Shown here: positions 44,985 through 54,561 of the stretch, in pieces | How the letters are laid out: each line of letters begins with the position of its first letter | Numbering within the stretch: position 1 is the stretch's first letter | NCBI GenBank assembly: GCA_011959285.1 | Contig: BLLW01000018.1 | Coordinates: 1-60,632, forward strand | Reading direction: 5' to 3' | Source: Lachnospiraceae bacterium | Lineage (GTDB): Bacteria; Bacillota; Clostridia; Lachnospirales; Lachnospiraceae | DNA: 60,632 nucleotides | Translations under genes and position numbers: made by a program | The notes under the pieces: generated by a model | The model's database searches: none | Seen by the model: only the letters and a program-made list of their open reading frames with translations | Told to the model about the DNA's origin: nothing

Positions 44985-46196
44985 ATGAAGGTTCAAGCAG
45001 GTAGCAAACCGTTATCGGAGAAAAGAAGGAAACAGCAGCCGGAAAAAAGAGCGGTACTTTGTCCCGTTTATAAAAAGTGCGGGGGATGTCAGCTTTTGCA
45101 CATGGATTATAAAAAGCAGTTGAACTGGAAGAGGGAGCAGCTTGCCGCACTTTTAAAGCCTTACGGGAAGCTGGAGGGGATTATCGGTATGGAGATGCCG
45201 GAGCACTATCGCCATAAGGTACACGCTGTGTTTGGCAGGGACGGCAAGGGGAAGGTGATTTCCGGTGTTTATAAAGAGGGGACGCATATGATTGTTCCTG
45301 TGGAGAATTGTCTTCTGGAAAATGAAAAGGCAGATGCTATCATTCAGACGGTCAAGGAACTGCTGAAGTCCTTTAAGATTAAAACTTATGATGAAGATAC
45401 AGGTTATGGTCTGCTTAGGCATGTACTGGTCAGAGCAGGATACAGCACCGGGCAGATTATGGTGGTGTTGGTTTTGGGCTCCCCCATTCTGCCGTCCAAG
45501 AACAATTTTGTGAAAGCGCTTCGCAAAGTGCATCCCGAGATTACGACGGTGGTGGTTAATGTGAATGACAAAAGGACCAGCATGGTCTTGGGAGAGAAGG
45601 AGCAGGTAATCTACGGACCAGGGTACATTGAAGATCAGCTTTGCGGCATGACCTTTAAGATATCGCCTAAGTCTTTTTATCAGGTGAATCCGGTGCAGAC
45701 AGAGGTGCTTTACAAAAAAGCCATCGCCTTTGCAGGTCTGTCCGGCAAAGAAGTGGTACTGGATGCGTATTGCGGTACAGGGACCATCGGGATGCTGGCA
45801 TCGCCCCAAGCAGGCAGCGTCATCGGTGTAGAGCTGAACAAGGACGCCGTGCGGGATGCTATAGCCGGGGCAAAAAGAAATAAGCTGCCGAATATTCATT
45901 TTTATCAGGCTGATGCAGGAGACTTTATGGAGCGGATGGCTGACGGTGGTGAAAAGGTGGATGTGGTATTCATGGATCCGCCGCGTACGGGAAGCAGCGA
46001 AAAGTTCCTTGCGGCGCTGGTGAAGTTGAAACCGCGGAAGGTAGTGTATATCTCCTGTAATCCGGAAACATTGGCGAGAGACTTGAAGTATTTGAACGGG
46101 AAAGGATATCGGATGAAGACGGGGGTGGGGGTGGATATGTTTCCATTTACGAAACATGTGGAGACGGTGTGCCTTCTGTCAAGAAAAGCCCAATAA
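44985..46196 (+). CDS. rlmD: 23S rRNA (uracil-5-)-methyltransferase, RlmD/RlmCD type
   Basis: A 403-residue SAM-dependent m5U methyltransferase. Fe-S ligands C26, C32, C35 and C109; SAM motif VLDAYCGTGTIGML; catalytic C358 in ISCNPETLARDL. The N-terminal TRAM domain of many family members is absent, which accounts for the shorter length. AAAAAGGA precedes the ATG. The C-terminus KHVETVCLLSRKAQ is echoed by a leftover peptide at 48183. Confidence 0.9.
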   Translation: MKVQAGSKPLSEKRRKQQPEKRAVLCPVYKKCGGCQLLHMDYKKQLNWKREQLAALLKPYGKLEGIIGMEMPEHYRHKVHAVFGRDGKGKVISGVYKEGTHMIVPVENCLLENEKADAIIQTVKELLKSFKIKTYDEDTGYGLLRHVLVRAGYSTGQIMVVLVLGSPILPSKNNFVKALRKVHPEITTVVVNVNDKRTSMVLGEKEQVIYGPGYIEDQLCGMTFKISPKSFYQVNPVQTEVLYKKAIAFAGLSGKEVVLDAYCGTGTIGMLASPQAGSVIGVELNKDAVRDAIAGAKRNKLPNIHFYQADAGDFMERMADGGEKVDVVFMDPPRTGSSEKFLAALVKLKPRKVVYISCNPETLARDLKYLNGKGYRMKTGVGVDMFPFTKHVETVCLLSRKAQ

Positions 46197-46257
46197 ATCA
46201 AAGGATTTCGCCATTTTTGGAGTAAAATAGATGTGTGTTTCTGTTTCCGTAGAGTGA

Positions 46258-46266
46258 TGATATAAT
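46258..46266 (+). promoter_or_regulatory. Extended -10 promoter of the HEPN/HNH pair
   Basis: TGA-TATAAT lies about 100 bp before the first gene; no clear -35. Confidence 0.4.
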
Positions 46267-46368
46267 CGGAGATTTACCCCAAGGGATAGGCTTTGGAGAA
46301 CGGGAAGTGTACATTTTGGCGAAAGGATACTTTTGGGCAAAAGTTTTTTACGTCACGAGGAAGATAAG

Positions 46369-47274
46369 ATGAGTAATGATTTTGAAAATTCACAAGAGTA
46401 TAGGAAAGCACTTGAGATAGCTAAGAAGCAGCAAGAATTGTATAAAAATGTGACGAAAGCGATATCTCCAGAAGCATTAGCAAAATTTCAAGAACTCAGT
46501 GACAAATTAAACGAATGGAAGAATTCACTTAATAATATGCCGGGGCTTCTAAAGTTTGCAGAAATGCTCAAAAATTATCAGCGAGAGGTCAGAGAAACGG
46601 AAGGTTTAACTGAAGCTGAATTTGAAGAAAAATATAGAACTGAAATTGAGTGGAGTGAAAAGTTCGGAAAAAATGGTTGGGTTATTTCTGAGCATTCAAA
46701 TCCTGCAGATATTAAGAATTGGGAACAATTATTATGTGAAGGGGAAGCAAAGGTAGCAGAGTTTTTTGATGGAGAAGATATTGTAATTCTTGATGTGATT
46801 ATAGAGGGGTTACAGGAAAAGTACGTTTCGGACGAGACACAGTTATATTTTAAGAATGGCATGCAGGCTTTTGAAAATGAAGATTATATGACTGCAGCTA
46901 TGTACTTGCTTTCATTACTTGATAATAGGGTGAATAAATTAGTTGATTTTCCGAACCAACGTATGAGCTACAAAGCTAAATATTCTAATGCAGGCTTTAC
47001 AAATCAAAAGGCGGAGGACTTTAGACAGCTTACCGAAAAACGAGGATTCATGTCAAAGAAAATATACTTTTTGGAAATGTATCCTTCGTTAATAGCATAT
47101 TTGAATAGGATATTTATAGATGGCCCATACAAGTTCGAAAATGGCATCGAACCTCCGTATTTGAATAGAAATTGGCTAATGCATGGTCGAATGAATAGAA
47201 GTATTGAAAGATATGAATGTATACAGATTTTGAATGCGCTAAGTGTTATTGAGTTCATGTTTGGAGATAGGTAA
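46369..47274 (+). CDS. HEPN-like protein, candidate defence RNase
   Basis: A 301-residue AT-rich gene product. The N-terminal half is helical and charged (likely coiled coil, 10-90). The C-terminal domain ends with LNRNWLMHGRMN, giving an R267-x4-H272 motif in the context typical of HEPN RNases, followed by a last helix ILNALSVIEFMF. GAGGAAG precedes the ATG at 46369. The next gene, an HNH nuclease, follows 12 bp later, so the two form a pair. Confidence 0.6.
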   Translation: MSNDFENSQEYRKALEIAKKQQELYKNVTKAISPEALAKFQELSDKLNEWKNSLNNMPGLLKFAEMLKNYQREVRETEGLTEAEFEEKYRTEIEWSEKFGKNGWVISEHSNPADIKNWEQLLCEGEAKVAEFFDGEDIVILDVIIEGLQEKYVSDETQLYFKNGMQAFENEDYMTAAMYLLSLLDNRVNKLVDFPNQRMSYKAKYSNAGFTNQKAEDFRQLTEKRGFMSKKIYFLEMYPSLIAYLNRIFIDGPYKFENGIEPPYLNRNWLMHGRMNRSIERYECIQILNALSVIEFMFGDR

Positions 47275-47286
47275 GGAGCATTACGA

Positions 47287-48099
47287 ATGAATAAAAGAGA
47301 TGACTTTTCGCAAAAAACTATAGATAGATTATGTGAGAGAGTGGGAGGAAAGTGTTCTAATCCAAACTGTAGAAGAGAAACAAAAGGTCCTCATAGCAAT
47401 CCACAAAAGCGAGTATCAATCGGTGAGGCTGCACATATAACCGCAGCAGCTGAAGGTGGACCAAGATACAACCCTGACTTAACGCCAGAAGAGAGAAGTA
47501 GTATAGAAAATGGAATTTGGTTATGCAAGTCGTGTGCAAGAATGATAGACAGTGATGAAAATCAGTATCCGGCAGAATTGTTATATACATGGAAAAGTAT
47601 GGCCGAGTATGAACAATTTTGTATTATTAATCAGATGGATAACTGGTTAAAATCAAATGTGGTATTTGAAAGTAGAAAAAACATAGCATGTAGGAAGGCA
47701 AAAGAAGCATTAGATAATTTGCACGGTATATTGCAGTACGCATACGAATATTGGAAACATAATTTTGAGAATCGACATTATGGTTCATTTTTGGAAAATG
47801 AGCTAATGGAACATTGGGTTCTGTATGAAGATGATTTAAAAAGAATTTATACATTTCAAGAGAAAAGAGTGCTTTTAAATGAGGTGCTATTGGAGTATTC
47901 ACTGGATTTAGGACCAGAGATATGCGAAGAAATAAATAATTATTGTAGTTATTTGAATTTCTCGTATCAAAGCGATAATTGTGGTCTATATGATAATTAC
48001 TGGAGATGCTTTTTTGAAATGCTATCTACTTGTTTTGAGATTTTAGTGGGTATCAAGAAGACGGTTGATGACATATTATACCGACAATATTCTGTATGA
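47287..48099 (+). CDS. HNH endonuclease-like protein
   Basis: A 270-residue protein. The N-terminal domain has zinc Cys C23, C28, C80 and C83, the catalytic-type H50 in GEAAHITAA, and N75 in ENGIWLCKSCARMID, the pattern of HNH domains found in many defence modules. The C-terminal half (100-270) is helical and unknown. AAGGAGC precedes the ATG. Confidence 0.8.
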   Translation: MNKRDDFSQKTIDRLCERVGGKCSNPNCRRETKGPHSNPQKRVSIGEAAHITAAAEGGPRYNPDLTPEERSSIENGIWLCKSCARMIDSDENQYPAELLYTWKSMAEYEQFCIINQMDNWLKSNVVFESRKNIACRKAKEALDNLHGILQYAYEYWKHNFENRHYGSFLENELMEHWVLYEDDLKRIYTFQEKRVLLNEVLLEYSLDLGPEICEEINNYCSYLNFSYQSDNCGLYDNYWRCFFEMLSTCFEILVGIKKTVDDILYRQYSV

Positions 48100-48409
48100 T
48101 AAGGGGATAAAGTCATAACCCCACGTTGAAAACCTATTGCATACTTTCGCTATGCAGTATAAAATCAAAGTTCAGGGAAATATTGAAACCGTTTGTCTGC
48201 TTTCAAAGAAACCTTGATTTTCTGCGGTTTGTAGGATATTAAGGGGAGAAAATGAATGTGTGTTTTCAGGTCTTTTGAATGAAACATTTGAATATTAAAA
48301 CAGTGGGGTGTTTTGAGACTCTGCTGAATAATAGGCTTTTGCTAAAAGGTATCACTTTTGCGAAAATGTATGATACTTACAGGCAGAAGCCTTTTTATAT
48401 AAAGTTAAC
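48100..48409. other. Junction region with a methyltransferase C-terminal relic
   Basis: No intact gene. The frame at about 48178-48222 reads NIETVCLLSKKP then stop, matching the end of RlmD-type proteins (ETVCLLSRK) but at low DNA identity, so it is a different copy. It suggests the HEPN/HNH pair sits where a second methyltransferase gene used to end. Confidence 0.5.
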
Positions 48410-48438
48410 TTGACTTCTAAATCTTACTGATGTAATAT
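48410..48438 (+). promoter_or_regulatory. BlaI-controlled promoter of the PBP operon
   Basis: TTGACT at 48410-48415 and TAATAT at 48433-48438 (17-bp spacer), with operator TTACTGATGTAA at 48424-48435 filling the spacer. Binding there would block RNA polymerase directly. Confidence 0.8.
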
Positions 48439-48483
48439 TTACACAAGTGCAGCAGGAGTTCGGACGATATTTTTTACGAAATC

Positions 48484-48495
48484 TTACGCATGTAA
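48484..48495 (+). promoter_or_regulatory. BlaI-type operator 2 of the PBP operon
   Basis: TTACGCATGTAA, preceded by ATC as in all seven sites. It lies 60 bp after the first. Confidence 0.75.
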
Positions 48496-48511
48496 TAAAA
48501 AGGAAGGAGGA

Positions 48512-48580
48512 ATGTATAGTACGATATACCCATCAAAAGAAATTTTTTTACCCCAAAATCTTACAAGTGTAATATTTTGA
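48512..48580 (+). CDS. Possible 22-codon leader peptide
   Basis: ATG at 48512 after AAGGAAGGAGGA opens a frame MYSTIYPSKEIFLPQNLTSVIF ending at TGA 48578. It spans the third operator. It may be translated but could be incidental. Confidence 0.3.
   Translation: MYSTIYPSKEIFLPQNLTSVIF
48561..48572 (+). promoter_or_regulatory. BlaI-type operator 3 of the PBP operon
   Basis: TTACAAGTGTAA, containing the canonical BlaI/MecI core TACA-NN-TGTA. Confidence 0.75.
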
Positions 48581-48645
48581 GAATATAGTGTACATTGAAA
48601 ATAGAATATGACCATATCAGCAAAGCAAAATGAATGGAGGTCAAT

Positions 48646-50769
48646 ATGAAGAAAGGAAAAAGCAGAAACAGGCGAAAGAAAACAAGAAGCAGGCTCCTAT
48701 GGATTGCGATTGCTGTTATAGGAATAGCTGCGGTAATTTCTGTAGTATGTGTGGCAGGAATGTTGGCAACAAAGGAAAATGCCTGGAGAACACCGGAAGA
48801 ACTTCTGGTGGAGTACATGGATCATATTCCAAAACAGGAGTATGAAGAAATGTATGCGATGCTACATATTGAGGCATCGGGAAATGTCAGTCAGGAGGAT
48901 TTTGTAACTCGAAATTCAGCTATTTATGAAGGTATAGAAGTCCAGAATATGGCTGTCCAGATTATCGCATATGACGAGGAGCAAATGACGGTAACCTACC
49001 AGACTTCTTTCGATACAGTTGCAGGAACTATCAGCTTTGAGAATGAAGCACTTTTCCTAAAGGACGAAGAAGGATATAAGTTGGTTTGGGATGATTCCAT
49101 GATTTTTCCGAATCTAACTTCTACAGATAAAGTAAGAGTTTCCACTACACAGGCAGAACGAGGAGAAATTCTGGATAGGAACGGACGTGTCCTTGCAGGA
49201 AAAGGTACTGCATCTTCGGTTGGAATCGTTCCGGGCAAGTTGGAAAACAGAGAGGAAGCAATCGCACAGATTGCAGAACTATTGGAAATCACACCGGAAG
49301 CGATAGAAAAGAAACTGTCTGCAAAGTGGGTAAAGGATGATTCTTTTGTTCCTATTAAAACGATTCCAAGAGTGGAAGAAATTGAGTTAATGTCTATCAG
49401 TCCAGATGAAGAAGTCCTAAAGGAGAATGAAAGGCATGAAAAGTTGCTGGAGATTCCCGGAGTGATGATATCTGATGTTGAAGTGCGTGAATACCCATTA
49501 GGAGAAGCAGCTGCACATTTGGTCGGATATGTTCAAAGTGTTACTGCGGAAGATTTAGAGGAACATGCAGGAGAAGGCTATACATCCAATAGTGTAATCG
49601 GCAGAAGTGGAATGGAGGGATTGTTCGAGAGTGAACTGAAAGGCCAGAACGGTTGCAGGATTTACATTGTAAACTCGGAAGGCAAAGAGAAGGAGGAACT
49701 GGCTTGTATCTTGGTACAGCATGGGCAGGATATTCAGCTTACGATAGATGCCGATTTGCAGATTTCCTTGTACGAACAGTTTAAGGAAGATAAAAGCTGC
49801 TCGGTGGCCATGAATCCTTATACCGGAGAGGTATTGGCTTTGGTCAGCACACCGGCCTATGACAATAACGATTTTATTATGGGATTGTCCAGTGAACAGT
49901 GGACTGCGCTTAACGAGGATGAGAATAAGCCAATGTATAATCGGTTCCAGCAAGTGTGGTGTCCGGGGTCTACATTCAAGCCAATTACCGCTGCGGTCGG
50001 CTTGGAATCAGGAGCAATCGATCCAATGGAAGATTACGGGAACGTAGGCTTAAGCTGGCAAAAGGATGAATCGTGGGGTTCCTATCATGTAACAACACTC
50101 CATGCATATGAACCAGTCATTTTAGAGAATGCCTTGATATATTCCGACAATATTTATTTCGCAAAGGCAGCATTAAAGATTGGTTCAGAAGAGATGGAAA
50201 GTTCTTTGACAGGACTTGGTTTTAATGAGGAACTGCCATTTGAGATTAAGATGGCAGAGTCGCAGTATTCTAATTCAGAGGGAATTGAAACAGAAATACA
50301 GTTAGCCGATAGCGGTTACGGTCAAGGGCAGGTTTTAGTGAATCCATTACATATGGCATGTATCTATTCTGCTCTCTGTAATAAGGGAAATGTCATAAAG
50401 CTTTATTTGGTATATCAGAATGAAGCAGTGGCTGAGTATTGGATTCCGGGTGCCTTTTCTAATGAGACAGCAAGCCGTGTATTGGAAGGAACAAAGAAGG
50501 TTGTGAATGATTCTAATGGAACTGGATATGCAGCCCATCGGGATGACATTCTTTTAGCAGGAAAAACAGGTACGGCAGAAATCAAGGCATCGAAGGATGA
50601 TACTTCGGGTACGGAATTAGGATGGTTTGCAATTTTTACAGCAGAAGATACGGTAGAACGTCCTATATTGATTATCAGCATGGTAGAAGATGTAAAAGGA
50701 AGAGGAGGAAGTGGATATGTTGTTAAGAAAGACCGCCTGGTTCTGGAAGAGTGGTTTAGTAGTAATTAG
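48646..50769 (+). CDS. MecA-like class B penicillin-binding protein
   Basis: A 707-residue membrane-anchored transpeptidase: basic cytosolic start, one helix (about 17-40), an NTF2-like MecA_N domain (about 45-150), a dimerisation domain (from AERGEILDRNG) and a transpeptidase domain with S442-T-F-K445, S500-D-N502 and K640-T-G642. The MecA_N domain and BlaI-type operators upstream point to an inducible, possibly low-affinity PBP that takes over wall cross-linking under beta-lactams. Reduced affinity is inferred, not shown. GGAGGTC precedes the ATG at 48646. Confidence 0.9.
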   Translation: MKKGKSRNRRKKTRSRLLWIAIAVIGIAAVISVVCVAGMLATKENAWRTPEELLVEYMDHIPKQEYEEMYAMLHIEASGNVSQEDFVTRNSAIYEGIEVQNMAVQIIAYDEEQMTVTYQTSFDTVAGTISFENEALFLKDEEGYKLVWDDSMIFPNLTSTDKVRVSTTQAERGEILDRNGRVLAGKGTASSVGIVPGKLENREEAIAQIAELLEITPEAIEKKLSAKWVKDDSFVPIKTIPRVEEIELMSISPDEEVLKENERHEKLLEIPGVMISDVEVREYPLGEAAAHLVGYVQSVTAEDLEEHAGEGYTSNSVIGRSGMEGLFESELKGQNGCRIYIVNSEGKEKEELACILVQHGQDIQLTIDADLQISLYEQFKEDKSCSVAMNPYTGEVLALVSTPAYDNNDFIMGLSSEQWTALNEDENKPMYNRFQQVWCPGSTFKPITAAVGLESGAIDPMEDYGNVGLSWQKDESWGSYHVTTLHAYEPVILENALIYSDNIYFAKAALKIGSEEMESSLTGLGFNEELPFEIKMAESQYSNSEGIETEIQLADSGYGQGQVLVNPLHMACIYSALCNKGNVIKLYLVYQNEAVAEYWIPGAFSNETASRVLEGTKKVVNDSNGTGYAAHRDDILLAGKTGTAEIKASKDDTSGTELGWFAIFTAEDTVERPILIISMVEDVKGRGGSGYVVKKDRLVLEEWFSSN

Positions 50770-51958
50770 TTTTTTACTGATGCTTAGTGTTTCGGGGTGC
50801 AGCGATGCACCCCCGGAAGAAGATACAGTTTCGGAAACAGTAATTGATATTCAGGCTATTCCAGAAGAACCTCAGGAGAATGCAGAAGAAATTATAAACA
50901 TCTGTATAGATCTTTATAAGAAGGCAGCAGAAGAAAACAAGATAGCTGATTTGGAAACGATTCGCAGTATTGTAAATTGCCTTGGAGAAAATGGATATCC
51001 GGCTGTTGACAGCAGAAATCAAGTTAACATGACTGAGGCAGAGCAGGTACTGGAATTTTGCGAAAAGGTGGATGCACAGGAAGAAGCAGAAATAACGATT
51101 CTTGAAGTCAGTTATTTGGGCGGATTTGTAAAATACGATTTGCACTCAAAAGACGGAAGTGTGGATGTGGTCAGAAGCTATTACAAGTATGAAAACGGAG
51201 ATATGAAAAGAGAGGTAACAGGAAGTTATCAAGCGGAGTATTGGAATTATACAGAAGAAGGTTACCTAATGTTTTCCGGTGTCTGGTATTCAGAAGAATT
51301 GTATGTTCTTACGTTGAGTGGGGCAGAGGAGCATACCGCATTACGAGTACAGCCATTGGATGAAACATATAGGGAGTTGAGTCGGAAATACCTCCGTCCA
51401 ATCAGCTTTGAACAGAATAATATGTTCATTGTGGATTGGAGTGAGGAGGATTTTGGGGATTTGAATTTCTATGATATGTATGACATTCTTTATCCAAAAG
51501 CGAATGGTCAGTATGTTCCCTATGTTGCTGATGACAACTTATCAGTCAGTGCAGTTTATCAGATTCCAAAAGAGGAATTTGAAAGTGTTATTATGAAATA
51601 TTTCAACATTGATAGTGAAATGCTACAATCAAAAACCATCTATGATTCAGAGGATTCAACTTATGAATATAAGCCGAGAGGCTTTGAAGAAGTAGAGTAC
51701 CCCGAATATCCATATTCAGAGGTAGTAGGTTTTACAGAAAACAATGATGGGACAATTACACTTACAGCCAATGTAGTATTCCCTTATGCGGGTGATTCCA
51801 AGGTATATGCTCACGAGGTTGTGGTCCGTCCGTTAGAGGATGGAGGGGTACAATATGTATCTAACCGAATTATACCATCTGAAGACAACTGCAGAGAAAC
51901 TTGGCATACGCCACGGTTGACGTTAGAAGAATGGGAAGAATTGTACGGAGGCGAATAA
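50717..51958 (+). CDS. Lipoprotein paralog 1 of the beta-lactam island
   Basis: A 413-residue predicted lipoprotein (lipobox VSGC, Cys 28). It overlaps the PBP end by 53 bp and is served by AGGAGGAAG. Its C-terminal segment EVVGFTENNDGTITLTANVV is shared with the next two genes. It may correspond to DUF6070; from memory, unverified. Role unknown; co-expression suggests an envelope function with the PBP. Confidence 0.8.
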   Translation: MLLRKTAWFWKSGLVVISFLLMLSVSGCSDAPPEEDTVSETVIDIQAIPEEPQENAEEIINICIDLYKKAAEENKIADLETIRSIVNCLGENGYPAVDSRNQVNMTEAEQVLEFCEKVDAQEEAEITILEVSYLGGFVKYDLHSKDGSVDVVRSYYKYENGDMKREVTGSYQAEYWNYTEEGYLMFSGVWYSEELYVLTLSGAEEHTALRVQPLDETYRELSRKYLRPISFEQNNMFIVDWSEEDFGDLNFYDMYDILYPKANGQYVPYVADDNLSVSAVYQIPKEEFESVIMKYFNIDSEMLQSKTIYDSEDSTYEYKPRGFEEVEYPEYPYSEVVGFTENNDGTITLTANVVFPYAGDSKVYAHEVVVRPLEDGGVQYVSNRIIPSEDNCRETWHTPRLTLEEWEELYGGE

Positions 51959-53232
51959 TGGAAGATGTGAAATGGCTGCTTAGAAGATGTGGACTTCCAA
52001 TTTCACTGCTGTTGATTTTCGTGATAGTTGGGGTGATCTGTTGGGGGAAAATACATGAAGAAGAACAAAAGGTGGCAGAAGAAGTATGGGAGCCACCTGT
52101 AGAAATCGAAAATAGCGAAGCAGAAACAGAAGAAGCCGAGAATGCGGAAACTTCCACAGAGTCAGCATATTGGTTTATTCCGCAAGCTAGTGATTGTCTT
52201 ATCTCAGATGAGGAAAAAGAACAATTGCAGAGTATGGCTTTGTCAGCGGCAGATTCGGTAGCAGAAATCTATAAGGATATTGTAATTGCAGATGCACCAA
52301 GTTATTCTTCCGGCATTAGCGAATTTACCGACGAGCAGAGGAAAACTGTGGTGGAGCAATTGGGCACAAGCGGTCTGGTAAGTGTTGAAGAAGATACTGC
52401 CATGCAAAACCATGAAGCAATCGAAACATTTTATGCAGATTACTTGGATGGACGGGACTCAATGGTTACGGTATTCGAAGTACATAGGGATGGACTGATT
52501 GGAGCAGTTACTTTTATTTACCGGAAAGGTGAGTTGCAGACTTATTATATAGGCGTTCGTTGGAAGGAAGGTGGAGTGCCTGAAATACAGGGAACTTCGG
52601 TAAGTAATGTGGCTGAAATTAAGCTTACGGAAAAAGGGTATTTTATCTACGCATATGAATATGTGATTGCACATGCAAGTTTGAGACAATATTGGAGAAT
52701 AGAACCGCTTCCAGAAGACTGCCAGGAACTGACGGAGAAATACATATCAGGACTAAGCTATGTGAATTACAATGTGCTTGTAACAAACTGGAACAGTAGT
52801 AATGTAGAGGATATTTTGATGCCTTGCATGTATGAAGATATCTATCGGATTTATACAGGCGAAAATCTGAAGACACAGGGATGGGAAATTCCGGCAGAAG
52901 AGTATGAAAAAATAATGACTACCTATTTCCCGGTGTCTGTGGAGCAGTTGAGAGAACATTGTAGATACAACGCAGACCACAGCAGTTATGAATATGAAAT
53001 GATTTATGCCAGTCCATATCCGCCTTTTGGAGAAGTAGTTGACTATACAAAAAATGCGGATGGAACGATTACACTTATCGTGGATGGAGTATGGCCGGAT
53101 TATAATTCTGATCTCGCTTTTCGGAATACGGTTGTGGTCCAGCCATTTGAAGACGGAACTTTCAGGTATCTTTCCAATTCTATAGAACAAATTGAATTGG
53201 AACTGCCGCCAATAGCAAGAACGAAAGGATGA
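51958..53232 (+). CDS. Membrane-anchored paralog 2 of the beta-lactam island
   Basis: A 424-residue protein with one N-terminal membrane helix (about 12-30), an acidic linker and an extracellular domain paralogous to the flanking genes (EVVDYTKNADGTITLIVDGV near the end). ATG 51958 overlaps the previous stop (TAATG). It has VSVEQLREHC at the position where paralog 3 has a stop codon. Confidence 0.8.
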   Translation: MEDVKWLLRRCGLPISLLLIFVIVGVICWGKIHEEEQKVAEEVWEPPVEIENSEAETEEAENAETSTESAYWFIPQASDCLISDEEKEQLQSMALSAADSVAEIYKDIVIADAPSYSSGISEFTDEQRKTVVEQLGTSGLVSVEEDTAMQNHEAIETFYADYLDGRDSMVTVFEVHRDGLIGAVTFIYRKGELQTYYIGVRWKEGGVPEIQGTSVSNVAEIKLTEKGYFIYAYEYVIAHASLRQYWRIEPLPEDCQELTEKYISGLSYVNYNVLVTNWNSSNVEDILMPCMYEDIYRIYTGENLKTQGWEIPAEEYEKIMTTYFPVSVEQLREHCRYNADHSSYEYEMIYASPYPPFGEVVDYTKNADGTITLIVDGVWPDYNSDLAFRNTVVVQPFEDGTFRYLSNSIEQIELELPPIARTKG

Positions 53233-53236
53233 TTTT

Positions 53237-54502
53237 ATGGTATTAAGGAAAAAGAGCATTCTACTGATCATGGTATTTCTGATTGGGTGTTTCGTGTGTG
53301 CTTGTGGAAAAGAGGATAGTGTTGCGGGAGAATCTCTTGTGGAAGATACGGAAGAAGTATCTTCCACGGAGAAAATAAAAAATGCTGAGGAAGAGGCTGC
53401 AGTACAATGGGAAAAGGGCTACGATCTTCCGGTAGATGAACAGGAAAAGGAAGAAGCTGAGAGTGACTGTAAGAAGCTGATGGAACTTTATCTTGACATT
53501 TATGAAACAGCAGATAAAGGGATAGCATCTAATGTTGTTTTGGATGATCAAACGGTTCTTGAAATGCAGAAGAAGGTAAAGGACGCAGGATATCCAATTG
53601 CTACGATGGTAACGTATTCTAACATGGAGAATTATGAAAGTGTTGACAGTTTTCTGAAAGAATGTATGGAAGGGAAAAGAGGCTCTGTGGTGATTTATGA
53701 AATCCATAATGATGGTGAACTGGGCAGAATGAAATTCATTTTTGATGGAACGGATATGTATGTTGTGAGTACAAGAGGAATCAGGAATGCTGACAACAAG
53801 CTGGGAATTTCGTACATTTCTTATACGAGATTCAAAGAATGGAAATACACGGAAAAAGGATGGTTCTGCTATGAGCTGTGTGTGCCAGAGCCGCCAGAGG
53901 TTAGTGAAATTATGGATGGAAGCTGCTTGATCAGAATAAAACCTATGACAGAGGAACAGCGTGAAATGTCTGAACGTTGTGTCCGGGGGCTTGGATATCA
54001 GGGACAGAATCTTTTGTGTTCCAACTGGAATGCAGAAAATATGAGTGAGTTGGATTATAACGGAATGTTTGAATATCTGTATGGAATGAAATATGGAGAA
54101 AAGTTCAATTCCGAAGATTATCCAAATGGCATTCCGAAAGAAGAATTCGAAAATCTGATTATGGAGTATCTTCCCATAACAGCGGAGTAGATACGAGAGT
54201 ACGCAGTATTTGATGAGGAAAAGCAGACATATTATTGGGTGCGTCTTGGATGTTTTAATTACGCACCTACTCTCTTTGGAACTTCTCTGCCAGAGGTTGT
54301 CGATATCAAAGAAAATGAAGATGGAACAGTCACATTAACAGTTGAGGCGGTTTGTGATATGGTCATTTGCGATGATGCGGTCATAACCCATGAACTTACG
54401 GTAAGGTTTGCAGAGGATGGAAGTTTTCAGTATTTGGGAAATGAAATCCTAAATGACGGAATTATGCATATACCAGACTACCAATACCGTATTAAAGATT
54501 AA
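53237..54502 (+). pseudogene. Lipoprotein paralog 3, interrupted by in-frame TAG
   Basis: The frame runs from ATG 53237 (lipobox CACG, Cys 23) to TAG 54188 and then continues in the same frame, with full similarity to the paralogs (EVVDIKENEDGTVTLTVEAV), to TAA 54502. The stop falls in ITAE*IREYA, which aligns with SVEQLREHC of paralog 2, so a CAG-to-TAG change is the simplest explanation. The product would be a 317-residue truncated protein unless the stop is suppressed. Confidence 0.85.
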
Positions 54503-54503
54503 T

Positions 54504-54543
54504 TTGATAATAGTAGTGTTCTATGGTAATCTTACAGATGTAA
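54504..54543 (+). promoter_or_regulatory. BlaI-controlled promoter of the second envelope operon
   Basis: TTGATA at 54504-54509 and TAATCT at 54527-54532 (17 bp), with operator TTACAGATGTAA at 54532-54543, which contains the canonical TACA-NN-TGTA core. Confidence 0.75.
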
Positions 54544-54561
54544 GAAAAGAAAGGAGGACAC

